Notes: generated by a model not told the origin, from the sequence alone. DNA of 64,000 nucleotides from Aspidiotus rigidus (GCA_035079385.1 JAVHKY010000055.1:434001-498000); one strand, 5' to 3'; shown: positions 10,402 through 22,501, counted from the first letter of the stretch. Numbers and translations are program-made.

Positions 10402-12537
10402 TTACCGACTTTTCTAACTAGAAAAGTGAGGTATTACACCCTTAGCAAGGTCAACAGGGGGAGTAGGTAATGAACTTTGTCGACGTTTTAGGGGTCCTAG
10501 ATCACAACTAGCATAAAAAAAAATTTCAGGTTTCCTTATATATATATAAGATTTTTTTGTCCGCGGAACTCCTCCGAAACTACCCGATGGATTTTTTTGT
10601 AACTCGGCCATATTGTAGTATTATATTTGAAGATGTGCACCTGCATTTTTTTTGAGGATTGGATGAGTAGTTCTCGAGAAATTTTTACTTTTGTTGAAAA
10701 ATTTTTCACTATTACGAGTAGCTTCTTACGAATAGCTGCTTACGTTAGGAGAAGCGGATTTTCCTATACGTTTACCACTTTCGTTATCAGTACGTGTATT
10801 GTGATGAAGAACCTTTCATCATTCGACAGGTTCATTCTTTGTTCATTCTTTACCAAGGGTTCATTGGATTTTATTTCCGATGAAACCTTTTCGTTCAAAT
10901 TTAGTACACTTGTATCTCGCTTCCCACAGCCCCTAGAGCCTTGAATTTTGTTTTGTCAAATTTTATTTGCTTTGTTAAATTTATTTTTGAACGGATAGTG
11001 GCAATGGCGAGTTGTTCATTTTTCTAGCTATTTTTCATTATTATTAGTCATACTCGATAGTTTTTTTTTTTTTTTCTCATTATTATTATTTTACGAGCAT
11101 TATAAACTGCACGAGGGTTATTTGCTCGGCGTTACAATCTTATTTTAGAACATTACTTGAATTAGGTTAAATTAGGTACGTATTGGTGGAATTGAGTGGC
11201 GATCGAACGGAATTTGTTGGTGAATTATATGAAGTTGTAGAATTGAGTGGTGCGTAAATAAGTTAGCTTTGAGTCGATGGTTTCCGAGTTGTTGTTTAGT
11301 GCTGCATTCATATTGGAAGACATATTTAGGGAGGTTCGAGTGGGTTGCAGGACGGGGCATGAGAAAATAAAATGATCAACTGATAAATTTTCTTGGAGAC
11401 AGTGAGGGTATGATGGAGGAGCGAGATTAGTGAGAAGATAAGTATGAGTAAGACGAGTGTGGAGCTAAAATGACCTCCTCTTGCCTTGAATTTCGTTGGG
11501 ATGAGGACCAAAATGTGGGTTTACGTTTTATTTTTCTTAATTTGTTATTCGACTGATTTTAGTGAAAACCTTGAGTTTGAATGATTAAGTACAATTTTTT
11601 AATCTTCATCAAGTGTGCTGATGCGAGACTACCTGGGTGATTTCACTCTTAATTAATAATTGATTTATTTGTCATTTTTTCATGTATGGGTACATAATTA
11701 ATAGTGGTTCATAGTTGATTTGAGGTGTCAAAAGAGATGGAAAGATTATTTTCAATTTGGACTGGCTTTTTTGAGTGAGATTTGAGATTAGACTAACGAG
11801 TAAACCGGGCTTGGGTGCTTTATATTTTTACCGAATTTTCTAGCTAGAAAAGTGAGGTATTTTGTTAATACGTTTGGAATGGTTGAAGCGTGAGGGAAGG
11901 AATGAGGGGTTGACTATTGGGTGATTGGTTGCTTCTTTCGTTTCGACATCGATTTTTTTAGTTTTTCGGGATCTCGTTGTAGCTGGATTCCCAGATGAAG
12001 AATTTTGGGGTGGAGTGTGCATAGAAAATGGTGATATGATAGCGTGAAGGCAGTTTATGAGTGCACGAGAGGAATAGCAGCTCGAGATAGCTTTAAGAGA
12101 TGCCAGGAATCGGAAGTGATAAAGAATTGAACCACTCATCCTAATATACAGTACACTAGACTAACAATATGCTAAGAATAAGGTATGGGAAAAAATGATT
12201 GTAGAGCTCTTTTTTATTAGAAACAACTGTTATAGCCTCGTAGCAGTTTGGACAGGGGGAGGGGGAGTGGTTTTTCTGGAGACGTTTTGTAGGTTTTAGA
12301 TGACTCTTAGCCTAAATTATAACAAAATTCAGGTTTCCTTATTGGATTATAGGTATTTTTACTCTGTTATCTGTCGATGTGACATCGTAGTGATAGAATT
12401 TATACACTGAGTTTTATTGTTTATTCTACAAATGTTTGACATGATTGACAGGTCATTGGTATTTCATTTAAAGAGAGGGAGTGACTCTCTCAATGTTTTT
12501 TGCATTGTGGGAAGAAAAGTCGTGTACTACTCACGCG
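10402..12537 (-). repeat. Right inverted arm
   Basis: Reverse complement of the left arm. The matching reading-frame shadows at 752-1,051 and 11,840-12,139 are identical when translated, which shows high nucleotide identity. It carries only one of the inner repeat units that are duplicated in the left arm. It ends at 12,537, where the sequence continues into a small palindrome (ACTCACGC, 4-nt gap, GCGTGAGT; 12,529-12,548). Confidence 0.8.
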
Positions 12538-13285
12538 ACTGCGTGAGTGTTTTTTTTAATCTCCTTTCACGCTTTCACGCTAATGGATGGCCAGTCTGTT
12601 CTTTAAGGAAAACCTGTTGATGTTTGACACATTACTACGTCGGTATTGAGAAATGCTCACTTAGAAATTTCAGGCAAATAGAATAGAATATTGTCGCAAT
12701 TATTTCTGAGTAAAATATAGGCTACGTACGGGAATAGAAAATTAAAATTCTTCAACCTATGTCAACGTTTTACATAGCCATAGCATTGGCAACTTGATTT
12801 TCGAAAACTATAACATTTATGTTCAGCCTTCTCCCGGTGGTATTTTTTAGAGGAAGGGTGAATAAATGGCGACGGATATCAGGTAGGTATTTTAAAGCAA
12901 AGATTTAAAATTTTACACGCTTTAAATGTTCAGTCGTTATTCGTTAATAATACCGACGAAATACACAGACGAAAATGAAGAGATATAAATTTTTGAAACT
13001 GAAAATGATTATTTAGTATTCGTTACTGAACGTATAGAATAACACTTGATACTTGGTCTTAAAGCTGGTCAATAATATTTTTATGAAAAAATTTTCTCAT
13101 CTGCTTTCTTCCGGGCAGACAAGTCAGTCTCTGCATCTTCATTTCATTCCCTTACATAATCATCGCCTCCTTCCTAATTAGGTTTGTATGCAATATTTTT
13201 TACTATTCCATTTACCACCAATAACTTGATACGGAAGTATGATATTGATTAAGACGTTCTACAAATCGATGAGCGAATTTCTCAC
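12538..13285. other. Gene-free stretch, probably WDR11 intron 15
   Basis: No exon, RNA gene or recognised repeat seen apart from the small palindrome at its left edge. It follows a good splice donor (13,280-13,285 on the minus strand). It is therefore most simply the start of intron 15 of WDR11. Confidence 0.5.
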
Positions 13286-16200
13286 CTGTTTCAGATCGTA
13301 CAGGTCGACACCTCCATCGATAAACAGAATGAGCAATTTGAGATTGCCTTTACCAGGCGAATGACGAATTTTAGTAATGCAGGTTCGGTTAGTGTTAACC
13401 AGTCGAGAGACTTGCTCTTTCAAATCCCATATTATAAGTTGACCTTCCACATCTGACTGGATAATTTTATTACTCTTGAAAGCGAGCGATGTAATTGGTG
13501 CGACTAAATTCTGTAGATAAATCGAACGAAAACGTTGTCAACGAGTAGGCAAGACGCGATATAAATTATGAATGAAGAAATCTTTTGAATTACTTCGGGT
13601 GGAATTTTGATACCATCTTGCAAAGTATTATTATTGACTGAAAAATGGTACAACATGCAGTCTGTATCACAAAAAACCAAATGTTCTCGTATTGAAAAAG
13701 GTACGCCAGATACTACAACATAAAAAAAGAAAAAAAAAAAAAACTTTTACAATAAGAATTCGAAGATTTTATATTTTACCTCGTTACCAAAAATATACGT
13801 ACATTGATCCTTATCCACGGACTTTCTCCTTGCTTTAGGGTTATAAATGGGCGACCACTCCTTTAAACGATGATAATCATATGTAATTCATTATACTCAC
13901 AATTATGCTCTTGAATTATTATTCCTCTTCACTTACGAGAGCTTTTACGACAGGAAACTTTTCGGGCATACTTCGAACAAAAGATAACTTCCTCAAGTTC
14001 CACAATTCTAATTTTCCATCTTTCTTTACAATCACAAAGTATTGCCTAAAATATTAAATTGAAAGATTAAACTAAATACCATTTTTCTTTATTTCTTACT
14101 TGAAACTAATCATTTACCTCAAAGGTGATACCCGTATTAATTCAATCGAACTTTCAGGGCCTACATTGGTACGAATGGATTGAAAATGTCCATTCATTAC
14201 ATTGGTAACGAATAATTCATTCTTCACTTTATTTCCAGCAACTTCGATTTGGGACCACGATATAATGTAAGATACACCACACCATTCAATACCTCTGCAA
14301 AGCATGGAAGAAAATCAATCAAAAGCTACTACAAAACAGATAAAAAGAACAAAAAATAACTCTAGCGCGGTATCAGCAAGATAAAAAATTGATTTTTTGA
14401 CCAAAAAGGCTGCGTAAGGAAAACCAATATCTTAAAGCTATCTTAGAACTACATACTAATCGTAATTCTCCAAAATAAGAAAACTCGTTATTATTCGCAT
14501 GGATGTTTCAGAATTCTATCCATAAAACAACCACTGGACGGTGAAGAAAGCAACTTTTCAACGAAGGATTTCCATAAAACATTTTTCTCGATTATAATCT
14601 TTTATTGACAGAAGTACACGAGCACACACGTACTCGGACGTACCTAGTATATTGCTGGCTTTTTAATACACCTTACACAGTCAATCAAATTTCTTAACAC
14701 ACAGCAACCCGGTTCCGAGACACCGTTTGATAGCTTTACATATTGTTCTCAAAATGAAAGAATTTTCCAATATTTTTACTGATTTTGAACTATTGTTTCT
14801 CCCCCTTTGAAGAAAGTGGTGTTTACAGACTCCTAGACTCAGATTGTCCGGCGGTCTACGTCAGGCAAACTGACCACAAACTAATATACTGGATTGTAGG
14901 ACAAAAACGTTTCAAAAGGAGCGACTCTTGAGCATCTCATGCTGCTCGCCCTCTCGACAACAAGTTACTTTCCTCAGGTCAATATTTTTGCGCAAAATTA
15001 ATTCTGAGCACGGTAAACGTGGTTTTCGTCGAGGTAAAAAGATACGGTGAAAAATCTTTAGCATCTACGAAAGATTCAGTTTTTCATTGATTGTCAAACA
15101 ACAATTCCTACAAGGTGAGTACGGAAAAAAAATTCACAAGCCAATATGCTGCGTGTAAAATTAGCAGGAAACAGTTTGGAAGTCAAAGCTCGACATTTTA
15201 CTGAATCCTTCTATGATACAAATTTGAGCTGATAAGTCTCCCCAAATTCTGAACGTGACAAAAAAAACTTTCATTTTCTAAAAATGAATATCAAAGAACG
15301 TAAATCTTGAATCATAAAGAACTTTTTATAATACATGAAGCGAAAGTGCTGCGTATTGTGTTTGTTTTTTGTAGCGAAACATGCCGTTATCAGAACCGTG
15401 GCGAAAATGTTTTACCCGTGGCGAAAATCAAGTCAGTGGTGCCATTCGAAAAATTTGTAAACATTCTTTTTGAACGATAACCAATTTAAATTGTAGGCCC
15501 AAGTGTTCCTTTCACTACATGTATTATAAAAAGTACTGTTTGTAATTCGTGTCGAAAACAAACGATATTGGAAATATCGTTGGTTTTCGCCACTTATTAC
15601 AAAATGTACTATACTAGTACCTTTGAAAAATATCTTCGCGCTCATTCTATTGTATGTGTAATACTAATTACGTATTTGAAATTAAAAACTCTAATAGTAT
15701 ATTGCACGTCAAGGCTCAAAGGTGAGTGTTTGCACATTGAGTGCGAGAGTTTGTGGAGCGAACATTAGCGAGTGACGCAATCGTGCAAGATCTGCAAAAC
15801 TCACTTCGAGCCTTGTGTGCACAGAAAATCAGTACTTTCCAGAATACCATTTCTGCAAAACTGTTTACTTCTGCAAAGTACTTTTCAGTCCAATTTTTCA
15901 TCACGTCGGCAGAAACGAAGTTTCAGACCACAAAAATGATCCGCAAAAAGCGCGTTTTCCGTACATGTGTATTGAAAATTATTTGAAAGAAATTCTGGCT
16001 TTACTACCACACTAAATACTCGTATATTACAGAAAGCTCGACGTTCTTTCAAATAGTGTTTCACCTACCACGAAACAAATTTTTTCATCTTAAAAATTAT
16101 TTTACAATACAATAAATGATGTCTAAAATATCAAATAATGGAATGTTGCTCAAAACGTTCAGCTAGACGAGAATCAGAAAAACTCTGTCGGGAAAATATG

Positions 16201-17287
16201 AAATGCTTATAAAGCTCGAAACTGAGTTTCTATTGGGATGTTAACCTATGTTTGGTAGCGCTAGAATCGCCTTCCTCTCTCGCCGCACTCGCTTGAATTT
16301 CTGGGTGACGATTTTACGTTCAATGTATTCGGCCATAAGAAACGAGATTTTCAATTAGTCGTAGATGACTCAATACTTCACCATTAGAATTACTTCTTTC
16401 AGTTATTGATTCTCTTGAAGTGTTTAAACGATTTATAGGATATAATTTTTTCATATTACAAATTGTAATAATTTAAATCGTATTTGAAAATTGTAAATTC
16501 CCCATCATGAAGCATGGTACGTTAAAATTATCCCCCACATGTTCGAGCACGGCTACAAACTTACGCAACTTGGGTTAACATCCCAATTGCCCATCGAAGC
16601 AGGAGCTAGAAATATTTTCAAGTATCTCTGATTTAAGCTAAACATCTTTCCACGCACGCGGAAGTTTACCCAAGAACATATTTCCAAAAAAAGTTTCTTC
16701 AAGTCCCTTCTCGGTGAAAAGATTCGAGCGAAAAATTTACACAAATCTTCTGGTGATACGGATGTCACAACCCGAAATCCGAACGTGGCGTGTCAAGCAA
16801 AAGCCATTAATCGTTAAAGCAGCAGAAGCAGCCAATCTTTGCTTGGCTTTTAAGCTATCAAAAGCCAGTCAATGATTTTTCATTCAGCCGTTAGCCAATC
16901 AAAAGCAAATACTAATCAGCTGCTTTTCATTAAAGTTCATTCCGCTCCGGAGTTTTATCATTCAGCTCCGGAATCAAGATTTATGGTTTTTTTGGCTCCG
17001 GAATGGTTCATTCCGCTTTGGAGTTTGATCATTCTGTTCCGAAGTTAAGCTAAGAGGCAAATCGTTCAGTAGCCAATAAAATGACAAAAAAGCAATAGCC
17101 AAGTTTTAAGCCAATCGTCGTTAAATCAAGAAGCTAAAAGCTAGTTTTAAGTCAATCAGCATTTGCTTGACACCTCTGGAGGAAGTTCGCAATGGACGGG
17201 AAGTTGAGAAAACGGGTGGTTGAGGAGAAGGGCAAAGAGAACATAATCTTGTAATACAGCGTGCATGTAATAGCAGCCGTAGCAGGG

Positions 17288-17320
<33 letters not shown>

Positions 17321-19987
17321 ATAGTACTAGTAGTGGTAGTAGTTGTAATACATGTTACAAGCGTTGAGACCTTGTTCCTATTGTTTACAAATACCACCAA
17401 CACGAATAATCGAATAAAATGAAACTATCATATAGGTACCTCACTTTTTTGTGGAGCTTATCTTTTATCACCACGATATTTTCATTTTATTGATACCCTT
17501 TTTTTCAAAACGGATTCTTTCGTTCATCAATCCTGTATCTTTATTAAACGCGATCAGTTAGATAAAGCATATATAGTGTCGATCTGATAACGAAAATTAG
17601 GATTTCAAAGAGAATTACACAATAATTACTAAACGTTTGAACAACATGATTGATTTATCTGGTCTCACACGTAGCAAATGGTAATGTACGTGAAATGAAC
17701 GTAACCTTTTCGAGTATTCAATAACCTCACCTCACTGCATTGTTGTGGACGAAAAACTCCTTACGGATAAACCCCGTTGAAACATCGTACAATAGTATAT
17801 GGCCACCTAGCGTTCCAATCGCCAAATAATTGACATTTTCAAGTGTAGCTGCAGCCAACGTTTGAATAGCATCGACGGGACACATTTTTATTGCTGTCAC
17901 CGGCCATACAAAATTGTTCCATAGTTTTACAGCCTTCATTCGCACATTTACCGGAAAGAGGATTTTATCCTTGAAAGAAGAAGAAAAAAATGAATACATT
18001 ACTGAATCACAAACTTTCAAATTCAGGAAAACTTGCAATAACAAAACTTACTGTCGTAGAAGGAGGAAAGACATTACTTAATAATCGATGAAAAACTGAG
18101 TCTTTCGGTGATGCTAAACATTTTTCACCGTATTTCTCGACCTCGACAAAAACCACTTTACCCGTACTTAGGACTAAACCTGCGTAAAAATATTTAGTCA
18201 ACAAATGATTTCTAAACAGATTAATTATTTGTTCCTGAACTTTTAATAGTGACGTCATTCACCTACCGACTTCTTTTTCGGATACAGGACATACAGCCAT
18301 TCCTAAACTTTTCATACCTTTTACTTGTCGTAACGGTTCACTTTGACATCGAAAATCGTACCACAAGAATTTCTCAGCACAAGTCGACGACTCTACGAAT
18401 GGTTGAATAATAATGTTGGTATACTCAAGCTCATTTGAATCAATTAACGAATAATCTAAAATTGTTACCAATTTTATTCGACGAATCCGAAGGAGTATCG
18501 AAGGGTGACGCAGCTAGAAATGTTGAATTGTTACGTCTTCGAACGCGTACGCTCATGCTTCCTGACTCGTGCAGACAATATAGAATGTCTCGTTGCTTAC
18601 AGGATATAATCTATTCAATCAACATTATTATGATATTGGTGAAAAAATAGTGTTGTTATAAAATGAATTCTTACTGACTTGGAGCAAAGGAGACGCAGTT
18701 TTATCAATAGAGACTACTCCGACTGTCATATTGATATGTAGATCGATTAGCAGAATATCGCGAGAATACAGCAAAATCATATGATTTCTCAAAGACATAT
18801 GATATGTCAATTGCAGGCAATCTGAAATAGTCATCGTATCTTCGGGTCTGTGGAATGAGATTAACTATTTAAAAAACGCTCAATCATTCCCGTTTTTTTA
18901 CAAAACAAACTCACCTCGGTTTATTTTCTCCAACCACCATACCTCTCATCAATTTTTTAAGTCGATCGCGGGTGCGCATATTTTCTTCTGCCAGGCGCGG
19001 GCTCGATATATAAAATTTTCTACCGTTTGTGGACGGTATTCTACCGACGCTGAATTCATCAACAAATAATATGCAATCGGGGCACAGAACTTGGACCAAA
19101 CACATTCATAAGTTATGAACACATTCGTGATAATAAGTAGAAAATATGAACAAATTGAGCTATAATCAACCATACATGCTAATTTGGACCCGTCAAAAGG
19201 ATCAAAACTGAAACTCGAGAGAACGTCTGTAAAACTTTTTTTCCATTCCTTCCAACCTTTATCAATATTCCATATTACCAGACTGTAAGGGGAATGCAAA
19301 GCTGCGAGATACAGATGATCATCTCTATTGGACCGAGGAACCCATTCTATAGCTGCAATGATCAAACTTCAAATTTGTAACATGAATAAATGAAACAATG
19401 AATAAAATACTTCTATTTTGTTTACCTAATACCGCTTTACTACCTTCCTGTACCGAAGATATAACCTTTGCTTCTCTAACATCCCAGTATACAAGGCATC
19501 CATTCACATCAGCGGCGACCAAACTTAAATTCAAAGAGTCATTTTCTTCACGCACGGGGCTCCATAGAATCTACACCGGACAAGCTTTATTTTAAAAGCA
19601 TACGATCATTTACTTCGCTACCATAGAAATATACAAACTTTCTTGATCGGAGCTCTCTGTTTGGACAAACACTGAACCAACTGCACATTTTTCGTATCTA
19701 TAACGACGACATTACACTGAGATGCGTAAGCCAAGAAACCATGCCATCCCCTAAAAAAGCGACCGGTTAACTAAACAAAATTTCACTTCAGAGAAGAACT
19801 TGATCAAAGTTACAGACGATGATAATTCACTTTACCAATCTACAGCTCCTCTATTGATAGTATTGCACTGAGAAGTGAGAATTCGCGGGACGATTGCGTT
19901 TTTTATCAAGATCTCAAGATCTGAAGCAGAACTACAACCGCTCTCTCTTCTCTCCGTAGTTTTCATTTTCTCCGGACATTCACTCAT
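13286..19987 (-). CDS. WDR11: WDR11, N-terminal 751 codons (exons 1-15; 3' end outside window)
   Basis: Orthologue of WD-repeat protein 11, a double beta-propeller protein that works with FAM91A1 in Golgi/endosome vesicle capture and is linked to Hedgehog signalling (family knowledge). Minus-strand coding exons: 19,987-19,836; 19,750-19,639; 19,570-19,426; 19,352-19,176; 19,089-18,915; 18,847-18,679; 18,610-18,469; 18,392-18,267; 18,179-18,052; 17,969-17,731; 14,294-14,118; 14,045-13,937; 13,860-13,803; 13,712-13,594; 13,510-13,286. All introns have GT-AG borders and phases agree, giving 751 open codons. Diagnostic stretches: GAVDWGWHGFLAY (exons 1-2), SFSFDPFDGSKLA (exon 4), DCLQL and RNHMILLYSRDILLIDL (exon 6), ELWNLRK (exon 12), HSPGKGN (exon 15). 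Vertebrate WDR11 has about 1,220 residues, so roughly 450 C-terminal residues are absent and may lie left of base 1. Intron 7 is only 76 nt; intron 10 is 3.4 kb and repeat-filled. Confidence 0.93.
14996..15114 (+). pseudogene. Inverted, decayed copy of WDR11 exon 9 inside WDR11 intron 10
   Basis: On the plus strand, opposite to WDR11, this segment matches exon 9 (18,179-18,052). Shared blocks include 'tttttcgtcgaggt'-like and 'tacggtgaaaaat...tttagcatc' text. It reads VVFVEVKRYGEKSLAS, then a stop after DSVFH where the true exon continues. A donor-like 'caaggtgagt' follows at 15,111-15,120. It cannot be spliced into WDR11 because of its orientation. It is either a remnant of an inverted partial duplication of the gene or a captured fragment. 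I did not find convincing copies of neighbouring exons around it. Confidence 0.75.
16790..17173. mobile_element. Non-autonomous TIR element with AAGCC-rich interior
   Basis: Inverted termini 'gtgtcaagcaaaagcc' (16,790) and 'gcatttgcttgacac' (ending 17,173) enclose sequence full of AAGCC/GGCTT and 'gctccggaat' words. It lies in WDR11 intron 10. The composition matches the elements at 21,896 and 48,317, suggesting one hAT-like family. I could not find a convincing target duplication. Confidence 0.6.
17274..17350. repeat. Trinucleotide repeat (AGC/AGT)n
   Basis: A run of AGC triplets passing into AGT/AAT/GGT triplets inside WDR11 intron 10. The apparent alanine/threonine-rich frame on the minus strand is an artefact of it. 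Confidence 0.85.
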
Positions 19988-20319
19988 GATTCGTGCTTGA
20001 AATATTCAGTAATAAGCGATTTATTCATAAAGAACGATAGAAAAGTCGGTAACATGATCATAAAAATATGTAATTATTATCCCTAATGGACATGAGCAGA
20101 CTTTTATGTTCTATTCCTTTCTTTACTTTATCACGGGCTGTTTGTACACGGGTAAAGAGCACGTTATTAAGGAGTTGACAATGACGAGTTTAACATTTGA
20201 ATTTGAACTAGGTATACAATTGAAGGAGTTCAGTTCATTCATGTGACGATCGTGTTCAAATGAGTTGGGAAGAGTTGGAAGCACAGGTTGGAAGACGTCA
20301 AGGTGTAGCCCAGGAGAAA
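19988..20319. other. Upstream region of WDR11
   Basis: The stretch immediately 5' of the WDR11 start codon. It presumably holds promoter and 5' UTR, but I cannot point to a TATA box or initiator with confidence. No other gene seen. Confidence 0.4.
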
Positions 20320-20327
20320 TAGACCAC

Positions 20328-20819
20328 TATAGATATCTAAAAGAGACAAGATAGCTAACTTCGTTAGTTCTAGTGTTCCACCGCACGCCAACACAGCGAC
20401 ACAGTATTCTTGGGCTAAATTAACATTGCGCTTATGGATATTTTTCAGTTTTCATCAATTATCTCGGAAACCGTTCATTTTTATGAAAAAATGAAGAGAA
20501 CAAAATTTATTCCCCTTGTAATTTCCTATCAAATGAGACCTACTTTGAATTTTTTTTTTTCAAAATATGAAATAGGTCTCATACGATAGGAAATTACAAG
20601 GGGAATAAATTTTGTTCTTTTCATTTTTTCGTAAAAATAAACGGTTTCCGAGATAATTGATGAATACTGAAAAACGTCCATAAGCGCAATGTTAACTTAG
20701 CCCTACAATACCGTGGCGCTATCTCTCGGCACATAAATTAGCTCGACAAAAATCGGGTACCGGATTTTAACACAGCGCATATGGAGAGTTAGCTATCTTG
20801 TCTCTTTTAGGTATCTATA
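20328..20819 (+). mobile_element. hAT-like MITE, copy 1 (8-bp TSD)
   Basis: A 492-bp element with inverted termini 'tatagatatctaaaagagac' and its complement (ending 20,819). It is bounded by the exact 8-bp duplication TAGACCAC (20,320-20,327 and 20,820-20,827). Its interior contains a further near-inverted repeat around 'ggaaattacaaggggaat' (about 20,510-20,615). No coding capacity. The 8-bp target duplication suggests mobilisation by a hAT-type transposase. Confidence 0.85.
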
Positions 20820-20831
20820 TAGACCACAATC

Positions 20832-21322
20832 TATAGATACCTAAAAGAGACAAGATAGCTAACTCTCCATATGCGCTGTGTTAAAATCCGGTACCCGATT
20901 TTTGTCGAGCTAATTTATGTGCCGAGAGATAGCGCCACGGTATTGTAGGGCTAAGTTAACATTGCGCTTATGGACATTTTTCAGTATTCATCAATTATCT
21001 CGGAAACCGTTTATTTTTACGAAAAAATGAAAAGAACAAAATTTATTCCCCTTGTAATTTCCTATCGTATGAGACCTATTTCATATTTTGAAAAAAAAAA
21101 TTCAAAGTAGGTCTTATTTGATAGGAAATTACAAGGGGAATAAATTTTGTTCTCTTCATTTTTTCATAAAAATGAACGGTTTTCGAGATAATTGATGAAA
21201 ACTGAAAAACAACCATAAGCCCAATGTTAATTTAGCCCAAGAATACTGTGTCGCTGTGTTGGCGTGCGGTGGAACACTAGAACTAACGAAGTTAGCTATC
21301 TTGTCTCTTTTAGGTATCTATA
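20832..21322 (-). mobile_element. hAT-like MITE, copy 2, opposite orientation (8-bp TSD)
   Basis: A 491-bp copy of the preceding element in reverse orientation. It is bounded by its own exact 8-bp duplication CCACAATC (20,824-20,831 and 21,323-21,330). The two target sites overlap by CCAC in an original TAGACCACAATC. The pair forms an almost perfect palindrome of about 1 kb. Confidence 0.85.
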
Positions 21323-21330
21323 CCACAATC

Positions 21331-21887
21331 AGATGACGTCATTTCAAATTGTGTCACAGTCTCAGGCAGAGATGAGAAGCGGTGCGTCATTTCGGGCCGT
21401 GCATCCGCCAGAGGGCGCGACCATCGAGTCGAAGTTATTAAAAGACGGAAGGTGAACACAGGGTGAACCATGGAATATTGAACACGGGAAAAAATCTTCA
21501 AATCGGAATTTTTCAAAAAGGGCTCGTTGAAAATGATTTCTTTTTATACAATAATCAAATCCTCTAAAATATGAGACCAAAACCACCAAACCTTTATAAG
21601 TCTTCCTTAATTTTATGAGAATTTTTGAAAAATCATTCCTATACAAATTATATGGAGGTTCATCTTCTGCCTTGCGTGCGTGGTGCGTACATGAACTTGT
21701 GTGCGTGTGATAAGCTAGCGCGTAACTAGCGCTGACCGGCACAAATCAATATTAAGGTTCAATTTTTAGGTTCTTGCTCGTAGGAGTCTTTGACTATATA
21801 GTACGAAGCACTCCATACTTTGTAGTCATAGGTACCTATCAATAACCACTTCCAATCGCTTTTTAGGCGCAGGCGCTCGCCGACCAT
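21331..21887. other. Unassigned stretch
   Basis: No gene recognised. The right part (from about 21,860) begins the GC-richer satellite that continues beyond the next insertion. Confidence 0.4.
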
Positions 21888-21895
21888 ATTGTAAT

Positions 21896-22251
21896 CAGGG
21901 ATGTCCAGCTAGAGCCGGCCAAACGTAAGCCAAAAGCTTAAGCCAATGTTGTGACCGTTTTTGCGGAAGCTAAGAGTCAGCTAATGAAATGCGCCCTGTT
22001 TGGCTGTCAGCCCAAAGTCAGACAATCATCCAAAAATTGGATATCGGCTTTGGAACAATATAAACCGTCTCCGGAACAGTATAACGCAACTCCGAGACGT
22101 TATTAAGCGACTCCACAACGATATCAAGTGACTCCAGAACGATAAATGAATAAGCTATTAGCCAATGGTAAGTCAGCCAATGAAATCGAGAACCATTGGC
22201 TTTCAGCTTAAGCCATAAGCTAAGTTCATAATAATTGGCTGGACATCCCTG
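21896..22251. mobile_element. hAT-like MITE, 356 bp (8-bp TSD)
   Basis: Termini 'cagggatgtccag' and its inverted partner 'ctggacatccctg', flanked by the exact 8-bp duplication ATTGTAAT (21,888-21,895 and 22,252-22,259). The interior is rich in AAGCC/GGCTT words, typical of subterminal transposase-binding repeats. It is inserted into the satellite unit 'cgtattgtaatcac'. Confidence 0.88.
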
Positions 22252-22285
22252 ATTGTAATCACTTTTTTTTAGGGTCGGCCCAGGC

Positions 22286-22479
22286 CAAGGTGTTTGAAAA
22301 GAGGTGTGCTCAGTTCAATTGTACACAAAACGCAACCCGCATGCACATTTGAAAATACATGGGACGCGGAACCAAGTGACGTCACCCGGTTCCGTTTTTA
22401 CATTGTTTTAAATGGAGATCAGCTGATGTAGCGCTTGTTGTTTACATTGAGCTGAGCACACCTCTTTTCAAACACTTTG
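22286..22479. mobile_element. Short palindromic MITE, copy 1 (9-bp TSD)
   Basis: A 194-bp element, 'caaggtgtttgaaaagaggt' to its inverted end 'cactttg', flanked by the exact 9-bp duplication GGCCCAGGC (22,277-22,285 and 22,480-22,488). Nine-bp duplications and long inverted termini fit the Mutator-like (MULE) class. No coding sequence. Confidence 0.85.
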
Positions 22480-22501
22480 GGCCCAGGCGCTAGCCGAAGC
22501 C

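Larger units (their letters stand above)
354..12537. mobile_element. Long inverted-repeat (foldback-like) element interrupted by a BEL retrotransposon
   Basis: The sequence from 354 rightwards reappears reverse-complemented from 12,537 leftwards, starting at the shared 'cgcgtgagtagtacacgac'. Homology runs through both arms with only scattered differences. The left arm is 354-3,131 plus 9,832-9,871 beyond the inserted BEL element; the right arm is 10,402-12,537. The unique spacer is 9,872-10,401. Without the BEL element the unit would be about 5.5 kb, with arms above 2 kb. I see no transposase-like reading frame in arms or spacer, and no clear target duplication at the outer edges. It could be a non-autonomous foldback transposon or a locally inverted segmental duplication of a satellite-like repeat. 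Confidence in the inverted repeat is high; the class is unknown. Confidence 0.75.

Noticed and set aside
354..12537. Maverick/Polinton-type element, because of long inverted ends
   Set aside because: No polymerase, integrase or capsid frames between the arms apart from the BEL insertion; the unique spacer is only 530 bp.
15568..16015. Cluster of short plus-strand open frames in WDR11 intron 10
   Set aside because: Overlapping frames on both strands without domains; typical chance frames.
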